Shown: positions 1-8,324 of the stretch, in pieces
Layout of the letters: each line of letters starts with the position of its first letter
Numbering within the stretch: the stretch's first letter is position 1
Assembly: GCA_003482455.1 (NCBI GenBank)
Contig: DMYW01000051.1
Location: 1 to 44,457, forward strand
From: Rheinheimera sp.
GTDB taxonomy: Bacteria; Pseudomonadota; Gammaproteobacteria; Enterobacterales; Alteromonadaceae
Direction of reading: 5' to 3'
Length of the DNA: 44,457 nt
Notes under the pieces: generated by a model
Databases searched by the model: none
Told to the model about the DNA's origin: nothing
Seen by the model: only the letters and a program-made list of their open reading frames with translations
Made by a program: the position numbers and the translations under genes

Positions 1-80
1 GCGGCCAACTTGTGTTTTCGCTCGGCGATCAGTTTGTTGACGTCCTGATGTTCTTCAATCGGGTTGTTCTGCTCTGACAT
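1..80 (-). CDS. lysS: Lysyl-tRNA synthetase, N-terminal fragment
   Basis: This is the first 26 codons of a gene that continues beyond the left edge. The peptide starts MSEQNNPIEEHQDVNKLIAE, which resembles the N-terminus of class II lysyl-tRNA synthetase (E. coli LysS also starts MSEQ). The ATG is preceded by AGGAA at a good distance. It lies 26 bases downstream of the prfB stop on the same strand, the conserved prfB-lysS arrangement of gammaproteobacteria. The enzyme charges tRNA-Lys in the cytoplasm; no catalytic motif falls within the fragment. The assignment rests on the short N-terminus plus synteny. Confidence 0.8.
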   Translation of the reverse strand, partial: MSEQNNPIEEHQDVNKLIAERKHKLA

Positions 81-106
81 AATAAGTTCCTGATTTTAAG
101 CGAAAA

Positions 107-1205
107 TTACAAACCGGCTTTTAAGCTGGCTTCGATAAATTTATCCAAGTCGCCATCAAGGACCGACTGGGTGTTACGTGTTTCAACGCCGGTGCGCAAG
201 TCTTTGATGCGCGAGTCATCCAGCACATACGAGCGGATTTGACTGCCCCAACCGATGTCGGATTTGGTGTCTTCCAGTGCTTGTTTTTCGGCATTTTGCT
301 TTTGCAATTCAAACTCATACAGTTTGGCGCGCAGCTGCTTAAAGGCGTTGTCACGGTTTTTATGTTGCGAGCGGTCGTTTTGACATTGCACCACTATGTT
401 GGTTGGCAAGTGAGTAATACGGACCGCAGAATCCGTCCGGTTAACGTGCTGACCACCGGCGCCAGACGCACGGTAGGTGTCGATGCGCAAATCGGCCGGG
501 TTGATTTCGATTTCGATATCATCGTCGATTTCTGGCGACACAAACACCGACGCAAACGAGGTGTGGCGGCGGTTGCCGGAGTCGAACGGGCTCTTACGTA
601 CCAACCGGTGTACGCCGGTTTCGGTGCGCAGCCAACCGTAGGCGTATTCACCACCAAAGCGGATGGTGCAGCCTTTAATACCGGCGACGTCGCCGTCAGT
701 GACTTCGTATAATTCCGGGCTAAAGCCTTTGGCCTCGCCCCAGCGCAGGTACATGCGCATTAGCATGCTGGCCCAGTCTTGAGCTTCGGTACCACCGGAG
801 CCGGCTTGAATGTCTAAGTAGCAGTTATTGCTGTCGTTTTTACCCGAGAACATACGGCGGAATTCAAGTTTGGCCAGCTGTGCTTCCAAGTCAGCCAGTT
901 CTTGTTGCGCTTCAACGAAGGTGTCTTCGTCTTCGGCTTCCACCGCCAGCTCGACCAAACCGGCGACATCTTCTAACCCTTGGTCGAGTTTATCGATGGT
1001 GCCAACGATTTGTTCCAACGCCGAGCGCTCTTTACCCAGCGCTTGAGCGCGCTCTGGGTTGTTCCACACGGCCGAATCTTCTAATTCGCGGGAGACTTCT
1101 TCTAACTTTTCTTTCTTGCCATCGTAGTCAAAGATACCCCCTAAGCACATTGGTGCGCTCGGTTAAGTCTTTGATACTGTTATAGACTGGATTAACTTCA
1201 AACAT
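107..1205 (-). CDS. prfB: Peptide chain release factor 2 (programmed +1 frameshift)
   Basis: RF2 recognises UAA and UGA stop codons in the ribosomal A site and triggers peptide release. The gene is in two frames. A 25-codon first frame (ATG at 1205, MFEVNPVYNS...) ends at an in-frame TGA at 1130-1128. A second frame of 340 residues resumes at GAC (1129-1127). Together they give 365 residues, the length of E. coli RF2. The second frame contains the SPF anticodon-like motif (RKSPFDSGNRR) and the catalytic GGQ (SGAGGQHVNRT). The residue equivalent to E. coli position 246 is Ala, as in most bacteria, rather than the Thr of E. coli K-12. lysS follows by 26 bases. The open frame starting at 1150 is not the true start. 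Expression is expected to be self-regulated through the frameshift. Confidence 0.97.
1127..1142 (-). promoter_or_regulatory. prfB programmed +1 frameshift site
   Basis: Read on the minus strand, the site is AGGGGG (1142-1137), TAT, CTT (1133-1131), TGA (1130-1128), then C. This matches the known RF2 recoding signal: an internal Shine-Dalgarno-like sequence three bases before the slippery CTT, followed by a poor-context UGA-C stop. Low RF2 lets the ribosome slip +1 from CUU to UUU and make full-length protein. Every element is intact. Confidence 0.97.
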
Positions 1206-1239
1206 GGTTCTGCAAAACGCCTGAAAAAAATAGGCGTGG

Positions 1240-1248
1240 ATTGTAGCA
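1240..1248 (-). promoter_or_regulatory. Candidate extended -10 promoter for prfB
   Basis: On the minus strand there is TGC followed by TACAAT (1245-1240), an extended -10 element about 35 bases upstream of the prfB ATG. No good -35 box stands at the matching distance, which is acceptable for an extended -10. A short inverted repeat (ACGCCT / AGGCGT, about 1217-1237) follows in the presumed leader. The 1206-1384 interval also has a GC-rich hairpin, GGCGGC 1353-1358 with GCCGCC 1370-1375, which could be a weak 3' end for recJ; it lacks a T tract. Confidence 0.45.
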
Positions 1249-1384
1249 AAAAAACTGCTCAAGGTGCAGCCTTTTCCGGCCACTCAGATGGCTAATGCGC
1301 ACACTCGATACTGCGGGCAAAGATTGGACAGAATTGCACGCGTAACTCAGTAGGCGGCGCCGCATGGGAGCCGCCACCTGTCCA

Positions 1385-3115
1385 TTAGGCTTTTTGTAAG
1401 TGTCGAACCAGCAACTGCAAATTTTGCTGCTCACGAAACTCGTTGATATCCAGCTGATACGCCAGTGTCACGTGTGTGACTTGCGGATCAGGCCAGGCTT
1501 TGACATCACAATAAAACCAAATGGCGTCGTGCAACTTGCCGGCCGCGTCTTGCAGCACCAGCTTCAGGTGCTTCTCGCCAAGCAGGCGTTGCTGCACCAA
1601 CTTGAATTGACCATGAAACACTGGCTCTGGAAACGCTTGGCCCCAAGGCCCTGCTTGTTGCAGCAGCTGCGCCAAGCCCATGTCCAGCTCGTGCGGCGCT
1701 AATTCGCCATCGCTATACACTACAGCGGTTAAATGCTCATCGGCAATCCGTTTATCGGCGATGTCATATAGCGCTTGTTGAAACGCATCAAATTGGTGTT
1801 CATAGACAGTCAAGCCTGCGGCCATCGCGTGCCCGCCGAACTTTTTGATAAGCCCAGGATGCGCCGTCGACACTTCTTCCAGCAAATCACGGATATGCAC
1901 GCCAGGCACCGAACGCGCCGAGCCTTTTAATTCGCCTTCATCGCCTTTGGCAAAGGCCAACACAGGCCTGTGCCAGGCTTCTTTCACCCGACCAGCTAAA
2001 ATACCGATCACCCCTTGGTGCCAGTCACTTTGATACAGACACAAACAGCGCGGCAGCTGGGCACTATTGAGCGATAACCGACTAAGCGCCGCCATCGCTT
2101 CTTGTTGCATGCCTTGTTCGATTTCACGGCGCTCAAGGTTCAAACTATCCAGCTCGGCAGCTAAACGCCGCGCGTTGTTGATATCGGGTGATAACAAACA
2201 AGCGATGCCAATCGACATATCATCCAAGCGCCCGGCAGCATTGAGACGCGGTGCCAACGCAAAACCAAAGTCTTGCGCCGTCAGTTTTTCGGTTTTGCGA
2301 TTGGCTACGTCAATCAAGGCTTGAATGCCAGGCCGCACTTTACCGGCTCGAATACGTTGCAAGCCTTGGTGCACTATGATGCGGTTGTTTTTATCCAGCG
2401 GCACCACGTCGGCAACCGTACCTAGGGCGACCAAATCCAGTAGGTCGCCAATATTGGGTTCAGCCAGCCCTTCGGCCGCAAACATGCCGCGCTCACGCAT
2501 CGTTGCGCGAAGCGCCAGCAACAAATAAAACGCCACGCCACAACCGGCCAGCGCCTTGCTGGGAAATGCACAACCGGGTTGATTAGGGTTGACGATCGCA
2601 TCAGCGTCCGGCAGCTCATGCCCTGGTAAGTGGTGGTCAGTGACCAGCACTTTGACGCCAGCGGCTTTAGCAACCGCCACGCCATCGACGGCGGAAATGC
2701 CGTTATCCACTGTGATAATTAATTGCGCACCACGCGCAATCGCCGCTTGCGCCATTTCGGGTGTCAGGCCATAGCCATACTCGAAGCGATTGGGTACTAA
2801 ATAATCGACATTGGCAAACCCGAGCATGCGCAGCCCCGCCAACAAGGTCGCCGTGCTGGTTGCGCCATCAGCGTCAAAATCGCCAACAATTAGAAGCTGT
2901 AGCTGCGCTCGCCGCGCTGCCAACAACAACTCGACCGCCTCATGAATACCTTTCAGCTGTGTAAATGGCAATAAATGCGCTGCGCTGCGCTCTAAATCAG
3001 GCAGTGCAGCAATGCCACGATGTGCATACAAACGCTGCAGCACTGGATGCACCGGCAAATGAAAAGCGGCCGGTGCAAGCACGGGCCGCTGTTGGATGGT
3101 TTTTTGTACCGTCAT
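1385..3115 (-). CDS. recJ: Single-stranded-DNA-specific exonuclease RecJ
   Basis: RecJ is a 5'-3' exonuclease on single-stranded DNA, working in RecF-pathway recombination, mismatch repair and base excision repair. The protein has 576 residues (E. coli 577). The DHH-family phosphoesterase motifs are visible: DFDADG at 79-84, VDNG at 136-139 and TDHH at 159-162, which bind Mn/Mg. The DHHA1 signature KFGGHAMAAG lies in the C-terminal half, followed by an OB-like end. The ATG at 3115 lies 8 bases after the dsbC stop with no clear Shine-Dalgarno, so translational coupling to dsbC is likely. The xerD-dsbC-recJ order is the conserved E. coli-type operon. Confidence 0.96.
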   Translation of the reverse strand: MTVQKTIQQRPVLAPAAFHLPVHPVLQRLYAHRGIAALPDLERSAAHLLPFTQLKGIHEAVELLLAARRAQLQLLIVGDFDADGATSTATLLAGLRMLGFANVDYLVPNRFEYGYGLTPEMAQAAIARGAQLIITVDNGISAVDGVAVAKAAGVKVLVTDHHLPGHELPDADAIVNPNQPGCAFPSKALAGCGVAFYLLLALRATMRERGMFAAEGLAEPNIGDLLDLVALGTVADVVPLDKNNRIIVHQGLQRIRAGKVRPGIQALIDVANRKTEKLTAQDFGFALAPRLNAAGRLDDMSIGIACLLSPDINNARRLAAELDSLNLERREIEQGMQQEAMAALSRLSLNSAQLPRCLCLYQSDWHQGVIGILAGRVKEAWHRPVLAFAKGDEGELKGSARSVPGVHIRDLLEEVSTAHPGLIKKFGGHAMAAGLTVYEHQFDAFQQALYDIADKRIADEHLTAVVYSDGELAPHELDMGLAQLLQQAGPWGQAFPEPVFHGQFKLVQQRLLGEKHLKLVLQDAAGKLHDAIWFYCDVKAWPDPQVTHVTLAYQLDINEFREQQNLQLLVRHLQKA

Positions 3116-3123
3116 GAAGGGGT

Positions 3124-3825
3124 TTATAGACCTTTGCTAACCATGGTCGCCAACAGTTGTTGCGCCGGTTGGTAGCCTGGGATGATCGAGCCATCTGGCA
3201 ATACGATGGCTGGCGTGCCTTGAATACCGAAACTGGCGCCCATTTTGTATTGCTCCGCCACGTTATTTTGGCAGCTCTTCGCCGCAATCATCTCGCCACT
3301 TTTCGCGCGAGTCATCGCTTCTTGTTTGTTATCGGCACACCAAATTGACTCTAATTCACTATAAGTTTCGCTTTCGATGCCACCACGTGGAAATGCCAAA
3401 TAACGCACGGTAATGCCGGCGTCTAGATAGGTTTTCAGTTCGGTGTGCAGCTTGCGGCAATAGCCACAGCTGGTGTCGGTGAATACCGTCACTACGTGTT
3501 TTTCATTTGGCGCTTTAAATTCAATTGCACTGGCTTTTAATTGTTCAACACCTGATTTGCGCATCCCCGCCATGATTTTGTCATTAACCATAGTTTTATT
3601 TTGCAAATCAAACACTTGACCTTCAACCAAGTACCGACCGTCTTTGCTCGCAAAAAACAAACCACGATCGGTGAACACTTGAAACAAGCCTGGCACAGGA
3701 GAATCCGCAATCGAACTCACTTGCAATCCAACATCGGCGAACGATGCTTCTATGCCTTTTTGAGTGGTTGGCACAGCGGCCAGCGACAGGGGTAATACCG
3801 CGAGCGCAAACAAGAACTTCTTCAT
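3124..3825 (-). CDS. dsbC: Periplasmic thiol:disulfide isomerase DsbC
   Basis: DsbC shuffles wrong disulfides in periplasmic proteins and is kept reduced by DsbD. The 233-residue product starts with a Sec signal peptide (MKKFLFALAVLPLSLAA, cleavage near residue 17). An N-terminal dimerisation region spans about 20-80, followed by a thioredoxin-fold domain with the active site CGYC at 120-123. The cis-proline context GTPAIVLPDG is present near the end. A second cysteine pair (SIWCADN and KSCQNN) matches the structural disulfide of the family. GAGG precedes the ATG. It lies between xerD (18-base gap) and recJ (8-base gap) in one operon. Confidence 0.96.
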   Translation of the reverse strand: MKKFLFALAVLPLSLAAVPTTQKGIEASFADVGLQVSSIADSPVPGLFQVFTDRGLFFASKDGRYLVEGQVFDLQNKTMVNDKIMAGMRKSGVEQLKASAIEFKAPNEKHVVTVFTDTSCGYCRKLHTELKTYLDAGITVRYLAFPRGGIESETYSELESIWCADNKQEAMTRAKSGEMIAAKSCQNNVAEQYKMGASFGIQGTPAIVLPDGSIIPGYQPAQQLLATMVSKGL

Positions 3826-3843
3826 AAAAACCTCACAACCTGT

Positions 3844-4830
3844 TCAGCCCCTTGGGTGGTGCTGTTGATGCAGCAGCTGCAAACGTTGCTGCGCTACATG
3901 GGTATAAATCTGTGTCGTCGATAAATCACTGTGCCCAAGTAACATCTGCACCACGCGCAGATCGGCTCCATGATTTAACAAATGAGTGGCGAAGGCATGT
4001 CGCAGGGTGTGCGGCGACAGAGGCGCATCAATACCCGCCACTTTCGCATAAAACTTGATACGGTGCCAGAAGGTTTGTCGCGTCATTTCGACACCTCGTA
4101 AACTTGGAAACAACACATCTGACGGTCCTGTTAACAATAGAGCCCGATCGCCATGCAAATAGCGCTGCAGCCATTCGACCGCTTGTTCCCCAAGCGGCAC
4201 CAAGCGTTCTTTACTGCCTTTACCCAGCACGCGGATCACACCTTGGCGCACATTCACTTGTGCTAGGCGCAGACTAACCAGCTCTGTCACACGCAATCCT
4301 GCGGCATACAGCACTTCTAGCATGACGCGGTCGCGATATTGAATCGGATCTGATAACACGGGAGCTTCCAACAAGGCTTCGACATCACGTTCACTGAGGG
4401 TATCCGGCAAAGCACGGCCTAATTTCGGATTGCGGACTTGTTGCAGCGGATGGTCCGAGCGCAAGCGCTGCTGATGCAAATGCTTATAAAACCGCCGCAA
4501 ACTGCTCAGCGCCCGCGATGTACTGCGCGGTTCGAACTGACGGTCATGACGCTCGGCGAGATATTGCTGGATCGTTTGCGCATCAGCGCTCACCAGCTCG
4601 ACCTGTTGTAATTGGCAATACACGGCAAAACGCTGCAAATCCGATTTATAGGCTTGTAACGTGTGTTTGCTGACGCCTTCGTCAAGCCAAAGCTGATTGA
4701 TAAAATCCGCAATAATTGCAGTATCCGTCGCATTAGCCGTGCCTGGTGGCCAACTGTCAGTTGCCTTGCGCTTTTGAGCGCTGCGTTGCTCTGGTAAACT
4801 GCCTTCTTTTTTCATCAAATGACGACTCAT
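3844..4830 (-). CDS. xerD: Site-specific tyrosine recombinase XerD
   Basis: XerD with XerC resolves chromosome dimers at dif under FtsK control. The 328-residue frame has an N-terminal SAM-like core-binding domain (about 38-125) and the C-terminal catalytic domain. The tyrosine recombinase residues are all present: R180, K206 in GKGSKERL, H274-x-x-R277 (HTLRHAF), H300 (LLGHSD) and Y309 (TQIYTH). The C-terminus HQQHHPRG is close to E. coli XerD. The frame is about 30 residues longer at the N-terminus than E. coli XerD (298). The extension is polar and low in conservation signals. No start has a convincing Shine-Dalgarno: ATG 4830 overlaps the fldB ATG, and a second ATG lies at 4815. The real start may therefore be internal. 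Confidence 0.95.
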   Translation of the reverse strand: MSRHLMKKEGSLPEQRSAQKRKATDSWPPGTANATDTAIIADFINQLWLDEGVSKHTLQAYKSDLQRFAVYCQLQQVELVSADAQTIQQYLAERHDRQFEPRSTSRALSSLRRFYKHLHQQRLRSDHPLQQVRNPKLGRALPDTLSERDVEALLEAPVLSDPIQYRDRVMLEVLYAAGLRVTELVSLRLAQVNVRQGVIRVLGKGSKERLVPLGEQAVEWLQRYLHGDRALLLTGPSDVLFPSLRGVEMTRQTFWHRIKFYAKVAGIDAPLSPHTLRHAFATHLLNHGADLRVVQMLLGHSDLSTTQIYTHVAQQRLQLLHQQHHPRG

Positions 4831-5371
4831 GCCTAAATTAGCGATTTTCTACGGTTCAACGACGTGCTACACCGAAATGGTCGCCGAAAAGCTGCTGGCG
4901 CTGCTCTCGGCAGATCCACGTTTTAGCCGATTTGAACTGAGCCAACACAATATCAAACATACCCCACTGACGGCTATGGCGGAATTTGACGTGTTGCTGC
5001 TTGGTATTTCTACTTGGGATTTCGGCGAATTACAGGAAGATTGGGAAGCAAAGTGGCAAGACATCGGCGACGTCAATTTAGATGGCAAAGTCGTAGCCAT
5101 TTTTGGTTTAGGTGACCAGCTTGGTTACAGCGACTGGTTTGTTGATGCGGTCGGCATGCTTGACCACGCGATTAGCCACAATCAATTGCAACGAATCGGC
5201 TATTGGTCAACCGAGGGCTACGACTTCACCGCATCTAAAGCCACCACTGACGATGGGCAGTGGTTTGTCGGTTTGGCACTAGATGAAGCGAATCAATACG
5301 AGCAAACCGATCAACGCATTAGCGACTGGTGTGACCAGATTGCCGACGAACTGAGCGCCATTGGCGTTTAG
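4829..5371 (+). CDS. fldB: Flavodoxin FldB
   Basis: This is a small FMN-binding electron carrier of the cytoplasm, 180 residues (E. coli FldB 173). The phosphate-binding loop YGSTTCYTEMVAEKL is at 8-22. The FMN-contacting stretches STWDFGELQEDWE and GLGDQLGYSDWF follow, then TEGYDF and FVGLALDE, a long-chain flavodoxin pattern much nearer FldB than FldA. It is divergent from xerD and the two ATG codons overlap by two bases. No Shine-Dalgarno is seen before ATG 4829. fldB next to xerD is conserved in gammaproteobacteria. Confidence 0.94.
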   Translation: MPKLAIFYGSTTCYTEMVAEKLLALLSADPRFSRFELSQHNIKHTPLTAMAEFDVLLLGISTWDFGELQEDWEAKWQDIGDVNLDGKVVAIFGLGDQLGYSDWFVDAVGMLDHAISHNQLQRIGYWSTEGYDFTASKATTDDGQWFVGLALDEANQYEQTDQRISDWCDQIADELSAIGV

Positions 5372-5533
5372 TTATTGGCGCACAATTGCGTATTTAATCA
5401 ACTGCTTGGCGAAATCTACAGCGATCTAAAACCCTATTACAGGGACATTTATAAACGAATTGTACATATATGCAGCAATTTCGCTAAATTTGGGAAAAAA
5501 GAAAGATTTTCGCCACAAATGTAAAATTTTGTC

Positions 5534-5563
5534 TTGCAGCGGCAATTTTTTTCCGCGTAGAAT
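5534..5563 (+). promoter_or_regulatory. Candidate promoter of the riboswitch transcript
   Basis: TTGCAG (5534-5539) and TAGAAT (5558-5563) are separated by 18 bases, which would start transcription at about 5570, immediately before the GEMM aptamer. The upstream 5400-5530 stretch is AT-rich with A and T tracts and shows no gene. The fit of the start site to the 5' end of the aptamer supports the call. Confidence 0.55.
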
Positions 5564-5572
5564 GCAATCAAT

Positions 5573-5730
5573 CGAAGGGCAAGTCAGTTGAAAAGCTGAT
5601 CACGCAAAGCTTCAGGTCTAAGGGTGGCAACACCTACGATAGCTGGGCTGCCGTGCTGGTTCTACCACCAGAACGTAATCATCATCCAGGCAAATGTGCA
5701 GTTACGCCTGCGATCTGACCACCCTTTCGG
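5573..5730 (+). ncRNA. Cyclic-di-GMP-I (GEMM-I) riboswitch
   Basis: The aptamer is recognisable from its conserved parts. The 5' segment GAAGGGCAAG is followed by a hairpin TCAGTT (5584-5589), GAAA tetraloop (5590-5593), AGCTGA (5594-5599). Then come the conserved ACGCAAAGC (5602-5610), the tetraloop-receptor-like GGTCTAA (5615-5621), a second hairpin with a GCAA loop (GGTG/CACC, 5623-5634), and GATAGCTGGGCTGCCG (about 5638-5653). This is the architecture of GEMM-I RNAs that bind c-di-GMP. The downstream part may be the expression platform: CCACCCTT (5719-5726) can pair with AAGGGTGG (5620-5627) inside the aptamer, whereas the overlapping CCCTTTCG (5722-5729) can close on CGAAGGG (5573-5579). 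These pairings are mutually exclusive. No T-rich terminator is seen, so control at translation or by another route is possible. The next gene starts at 5779. Confidence 0.87.
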
Positions 5731-5778
5731 CAAACACAATCATCCAAAATTTATACGCCTGATTGGCCGGAGTCTGTC

Positions 5779-6147
5779 ATGAAAAAAGTACTGCCATTAA
5801 TCGCCATGTTCGCTGCTTCTGTTGTATTCACTGCCCCTGCGCAAGCCGAAGATAGCATCGCACAATCTCTGTGCTCATACGTCAAAGCAAACGACAAAAA
5901 CAGCCTGCGCAAAGCGCTGACTGATAACCGTATTCGCGTCAAAAACATCTATGATGGCCTGCAATGTGAAGGTTTACCACTAGTGCGTTTTGCTATCAAA
6001 AACAACGCCAACGACGTGGGTGAATTCATCGTCAAACAGTTACCAGGTAACTTCGTAGCGTCTTTGGGCGATGTGGAATGGGCACAAAGCAATGGGTTTT
6101 CGACTTCTGCGCTAATCGACGTGATCAAAACCCGCAGCGCGGGCTAA
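5779..6147 (+). CDS. Exported DUF3718-family protein
   Basis: This is a 122-residue secreted protein of unknown function. A clear Sec signal peptide (MKKVLPLIAMFAASVVFTAPAQA) ends at the AQA/ED cleavage site near residue 23. The mature part has two cysteines (SLCSYVKANDK and LQCEGLPLVRF) that could form a disulfide, and a pattern (LCxYVKxND..LRKAL.DNRIRVKNIYDGLQC) that I recognise as DUF3718, found in Alteromonadales and Vibrionales. GGAG at 5769-5772 precedes the ATG. It is the only gene between the c-di-GMP riboswitch and a strong terminator, so it appears to be a single-gene c-di-GMP regulon member. Its role is not known; a surface or envelope role linked to the motile/sessile switch is only an inference. 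Confidence 0.8.
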   Translation: MKKVLPLIAMFAASVVFTAPAQAEDSIAQSLCSYVKANDKNSLRKALTDNRIRVKNIYDGLQCEGLPLVRFAIKNNANDVGEFIVKQLPGNFVASLGDVEWAQSNGFSTSALIDVIKTRSAG

Positions 6148-6181
6148 TAAACGCTCGTTTCCCCCTTGAGTTCTTGCCGAT

Positions 6182-6215
6182 AACGCACGCCTTTGGGCGT
6201 GCGTTGTTGTTTTTA
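6182..6215 (+). terminator. Rho-independent terminator after the DUF3718 gene
   Basis: There is a perfect 10-bp stem, AACGCACGCC (6182-6191) with GGCGTGCGTT (6196-6205), loop TTTG, followed by a T-rich tail to 6215. It faces the plus strand and ends the riboswitch-controlled transcript. Confidence 0.9.
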
Positions 6216-6291
6216 GTACGCTGCATTGCCCTCTACAATGGCGCGCCGACAGCTATTGTCCCTGCCGCTAGAACATCCCGACATGCGCGCC

Positions 6292-7497
6292 TTAGTTATG
6301 TTGCTCGAGGCTGTCAGCCAAAGAAGTTGCGACTGCCGCATCAAACCAAGCACGCACTGCCTGCGTCGCTTGCACCAGTTCAATGCCGGTGCAGCCGTTA
6401 AATTTGGCATAGTCGGTCAAGGCGACCGCCAATTCTCTTGCCAGTTTGTCGGATAGCCGCACCGAGTCATGCAGTGACAGATGCTGCAACAACAACACAC
6501 CGCGGCTACGATCGGCTTTGACATCGACCTGCCCCACAAAGTCGGCGCCAAACAAAATCGGCAAACTGTAATAGCCAATTTTGCGTTTTTCAGCAGGCAC
6601 ATACACTTCGATTTGGTAATCGAAACCAAACCAATCGGCCAAGCGCTGCCGTTGGATCACCAAATTATCAAATGGATTGAGTAAATGAACTTTGTGCGGC
6701 TTGCGCGGCGGTAAGTCAAGGTCGTGCGGCATGTAATAGGTCTGTTTGCCGTACACAAAAGCATGCAAGCGCCCTTCTTCACATTGCTTGTGCAATTCCT
6801 GCTGCAGTGCCGATTTCAGCCCTGCACGCAAATAACTTATTTGCGCAGTAGACCCAAAGCCATGACTTTTCAGATAACGTTCAATCAGATGCGCGGCCAT
6901 TTCCTGATCGGTCGGCGCCGTCCAATCTTGTGCTGTTGGCATCACTCGCTCAGTTAAATCAAACACCTTTTGGAATTTATCGCGCCCTACAACCATCAAC
7001 TCGCCTTGCATAAATAGCTGTTCGAGCGCTTTTTTGTGCGGTTGCCAGTCCCACCAGGGGCCACTTTTGGAGCCGCTTTTTTCAAAATCGGCTGCTTTCA
7101 GTGGACCTTCGTCACGAATGCGCTGACGGACAAATTGCATTTGCGCATCATCGCGCTCAAACCAGTGCTTTTTACCTGCGGCAAGCTGCTGTTTTTTATG
7201 CAAACTATAGCGAAAATCTTCGATCGGTAGATAAGCGGCAGCATGAGACCAGTATTCAAAGATCTGTTTCTCCGCCATGAGTCGATCAAGCCGTGCAGGT
7301 TGATAATCACGGACACGATTAAATAGCACATGATGATGCGCTCGTTGCACCACGTGAATAGAGTCGATCTGCACATAACCAAGTGCTTGCACCACGACCG
7401 CCGTTTGGTTTGCTGCAACTTTCTTTAGCAATCCCTGCTGTTGCAACTGCAACCAGCGAAACTCATCTGGCGAAAAAGGTAAGCTTTGCTGGCTCAT
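6292..7497 (-). CDS. ycaQ: Winged-helix DNA glycosylase, YcaQ family
   Basis: The 401-residue protein belongs to the HTH_42 / AlkX-YcaQ family, whose characterised members unhook DNA interstrand crosslinks and excise bulky alkylated bases. The catalytic QxD motif of the family is seen as Q43-I-D45 (YVQIDSIHVV). Other family signatures are EYWSHAAAYLP, GPLKAADFE, WWDWQPHKKALEQLF and, near the C-terminal half, LLNPFDNLVIQRQR. E. coli YcaQ has 410 residues. The ATG lies 9 bases after the trmN stop with AAGGA overlapping that stop, so trmN and ycaQ form an operon. The substrate range of this member cannot be read from the sequence. Confidence 0.88.
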   Translation of the reverse strand: MSQQSLPFSPDEFRWLQLQQQGLLKKVAANQTAVVVQALGYVQIDSIHVVQRAHHHVLFNRVRDYQPARLDRLMAEKQIFEYWSHAAAYLPIEDFRYSLHKKQQLAAGKKHWFERDDAQMQFVRQRIRDEGPLKAADFEKSGSKSGPWWDWQPHKKALEQLFMQGELMVVGRDKFQKVFDLTERVMPTAQDWTAPTDQEMAAHLIERYLKSHGFGSTAQISYLRAGLKSALQQELHKQCEEGRLHAFVYGKQTYYMPHDLDLPPRKPHKVHLLNPFDNLVIQRQRLADWFGFDYQIEVYVPAEKRKIGYYSLPILFGADFVGQVDVKADRSRGVLLLQHLSLHDSVRLSDKLARELAVALTDYAKFNGCTGIELVQATQAVRAWFDAAVATSLADSLEQHN

Positions 7498-7506
7498 GCC
7501 ATGTCC

Positions 7507-8250
7507 TTAAAAACGTAGATAAAAATCTTTTAATAAGCGGCGGTAATCGGCTGTGTACTCGGCATCATCGCCACGGACGCACAAAGCCGGCAATTCAGTC
7601 GCCTGTCCGCTTGCGTCACGGCTGAGCAATAACAACACGCGGCTTGCCGGTTTTGACGGCGTCATTTGTACCGGTTGCCACTGCTGCAAAGACCAGCCAT
7701 ATGTCCCTGCAAGCTGGCGGATCCGCTGCGCAGCGGGCGTCGGCAGCACCAGCGCCAATTGCGCCGCTGGCGCTGCGAGTTGTGCCGCGACATGCAGCAA
7801 CTGCTCAAATGGCAATGAATCCGTGTGGCGAGCTTGCTGACGCTTCGCATCACGGCTTGGCAATGACTGCTCAAAATACGGTGGATTGCTGATAATTAAC
7901 TGATATCCACCAGCCTTTGCTGCGCTAGCATGGTCAGCACTGCCCAGATAGGTTAAAATATCCCGTTCAAGTACCCGAACTCGCGTTGGCCATGGGCTTG
8001 CTGCGACGTTTGAATGAGCTTGCAACGCCGCCATAGCGTCCAACTCCACCGCATCGATGCGCACATTACTGCCGGCCGTACGCTGGGCTACCATCAGCGC
8101 CAACAAGCCGCAGCCTGTGCCGATATCAAGGCAAAGACCGCGAGTAGGCACCGGGCACCACGCGCCGAGTAATAACGAGTCGGTACCGACTTTCATCGCG
8201 CAATCGTGATGTTGGACACGAAACTGTTTACATTGAAATGCTGTTTGCAT
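7507..8250 (-). CDS. trmN: tRNA1(Val) (adenine(37)-N6)-methyltransferase
   Basis: This enzyme (YfiC, TrmN6) methylates N6 of A37 in tRNA-Val1 using SAM. The SAM-binding motif I LDIGTGCGLLALM is at about 41-53, VELDAMA follows, and the N6-adenine catalytic NPPY lies at 122-125. The N-terminal segment FRVQHHDCAMKVGTDSLLLGAW is typical of YfiC. I take the ATG at 8250, giving 247 residues (E. coli 245); a longer frame would need TTG at 8265. It is divergent from srmB, as in E. coli, and is followed by ycaQ. Confidence 0.93.
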   Translation of the reverse strand: MQTAFQCKQFRVQHHDCAMKVGTDSLLLGAWCPVPTRGLCLDIGTGCGLLALMVAQRTAGSNVRIDAVELDAMAALQAHSNVAASPWPTRVRVLERDILTYLGSADHASAAKAGGYQLIISNPPYFEQSLPSRDAKRQQARHTDSLPFEQLLHVAAQLAAPAAQLALVLPTPAAQRIRQLAGTYGWSLQQWQPVQMTPSKPASRVLLLLSRDASGQATELPALCVRGDDAEYTADYRRLLKDFYLRF

Positions 8251-8324
8251 CGGGGTTCCCGCCAAAAACGGCAGTCTACAAAGATTACCGCGGTCTGTCA
8301 GCCGCTAACCAGAAAGGATCAACC

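Noticed and set aside
239..712. 157-codon plus-strand frame over prfB
   Set aside because: It lies opposite conserved prfB codons, including the GGQ region, has no ribosome site and shows no family pattern.
8238..8324. 29-residue N-terminal extension of SrmB
   Set aside because: It overlaps the trmN N-terminus and lacks a ribosome site; GTG 8325 has AAGGA at correct spacing.
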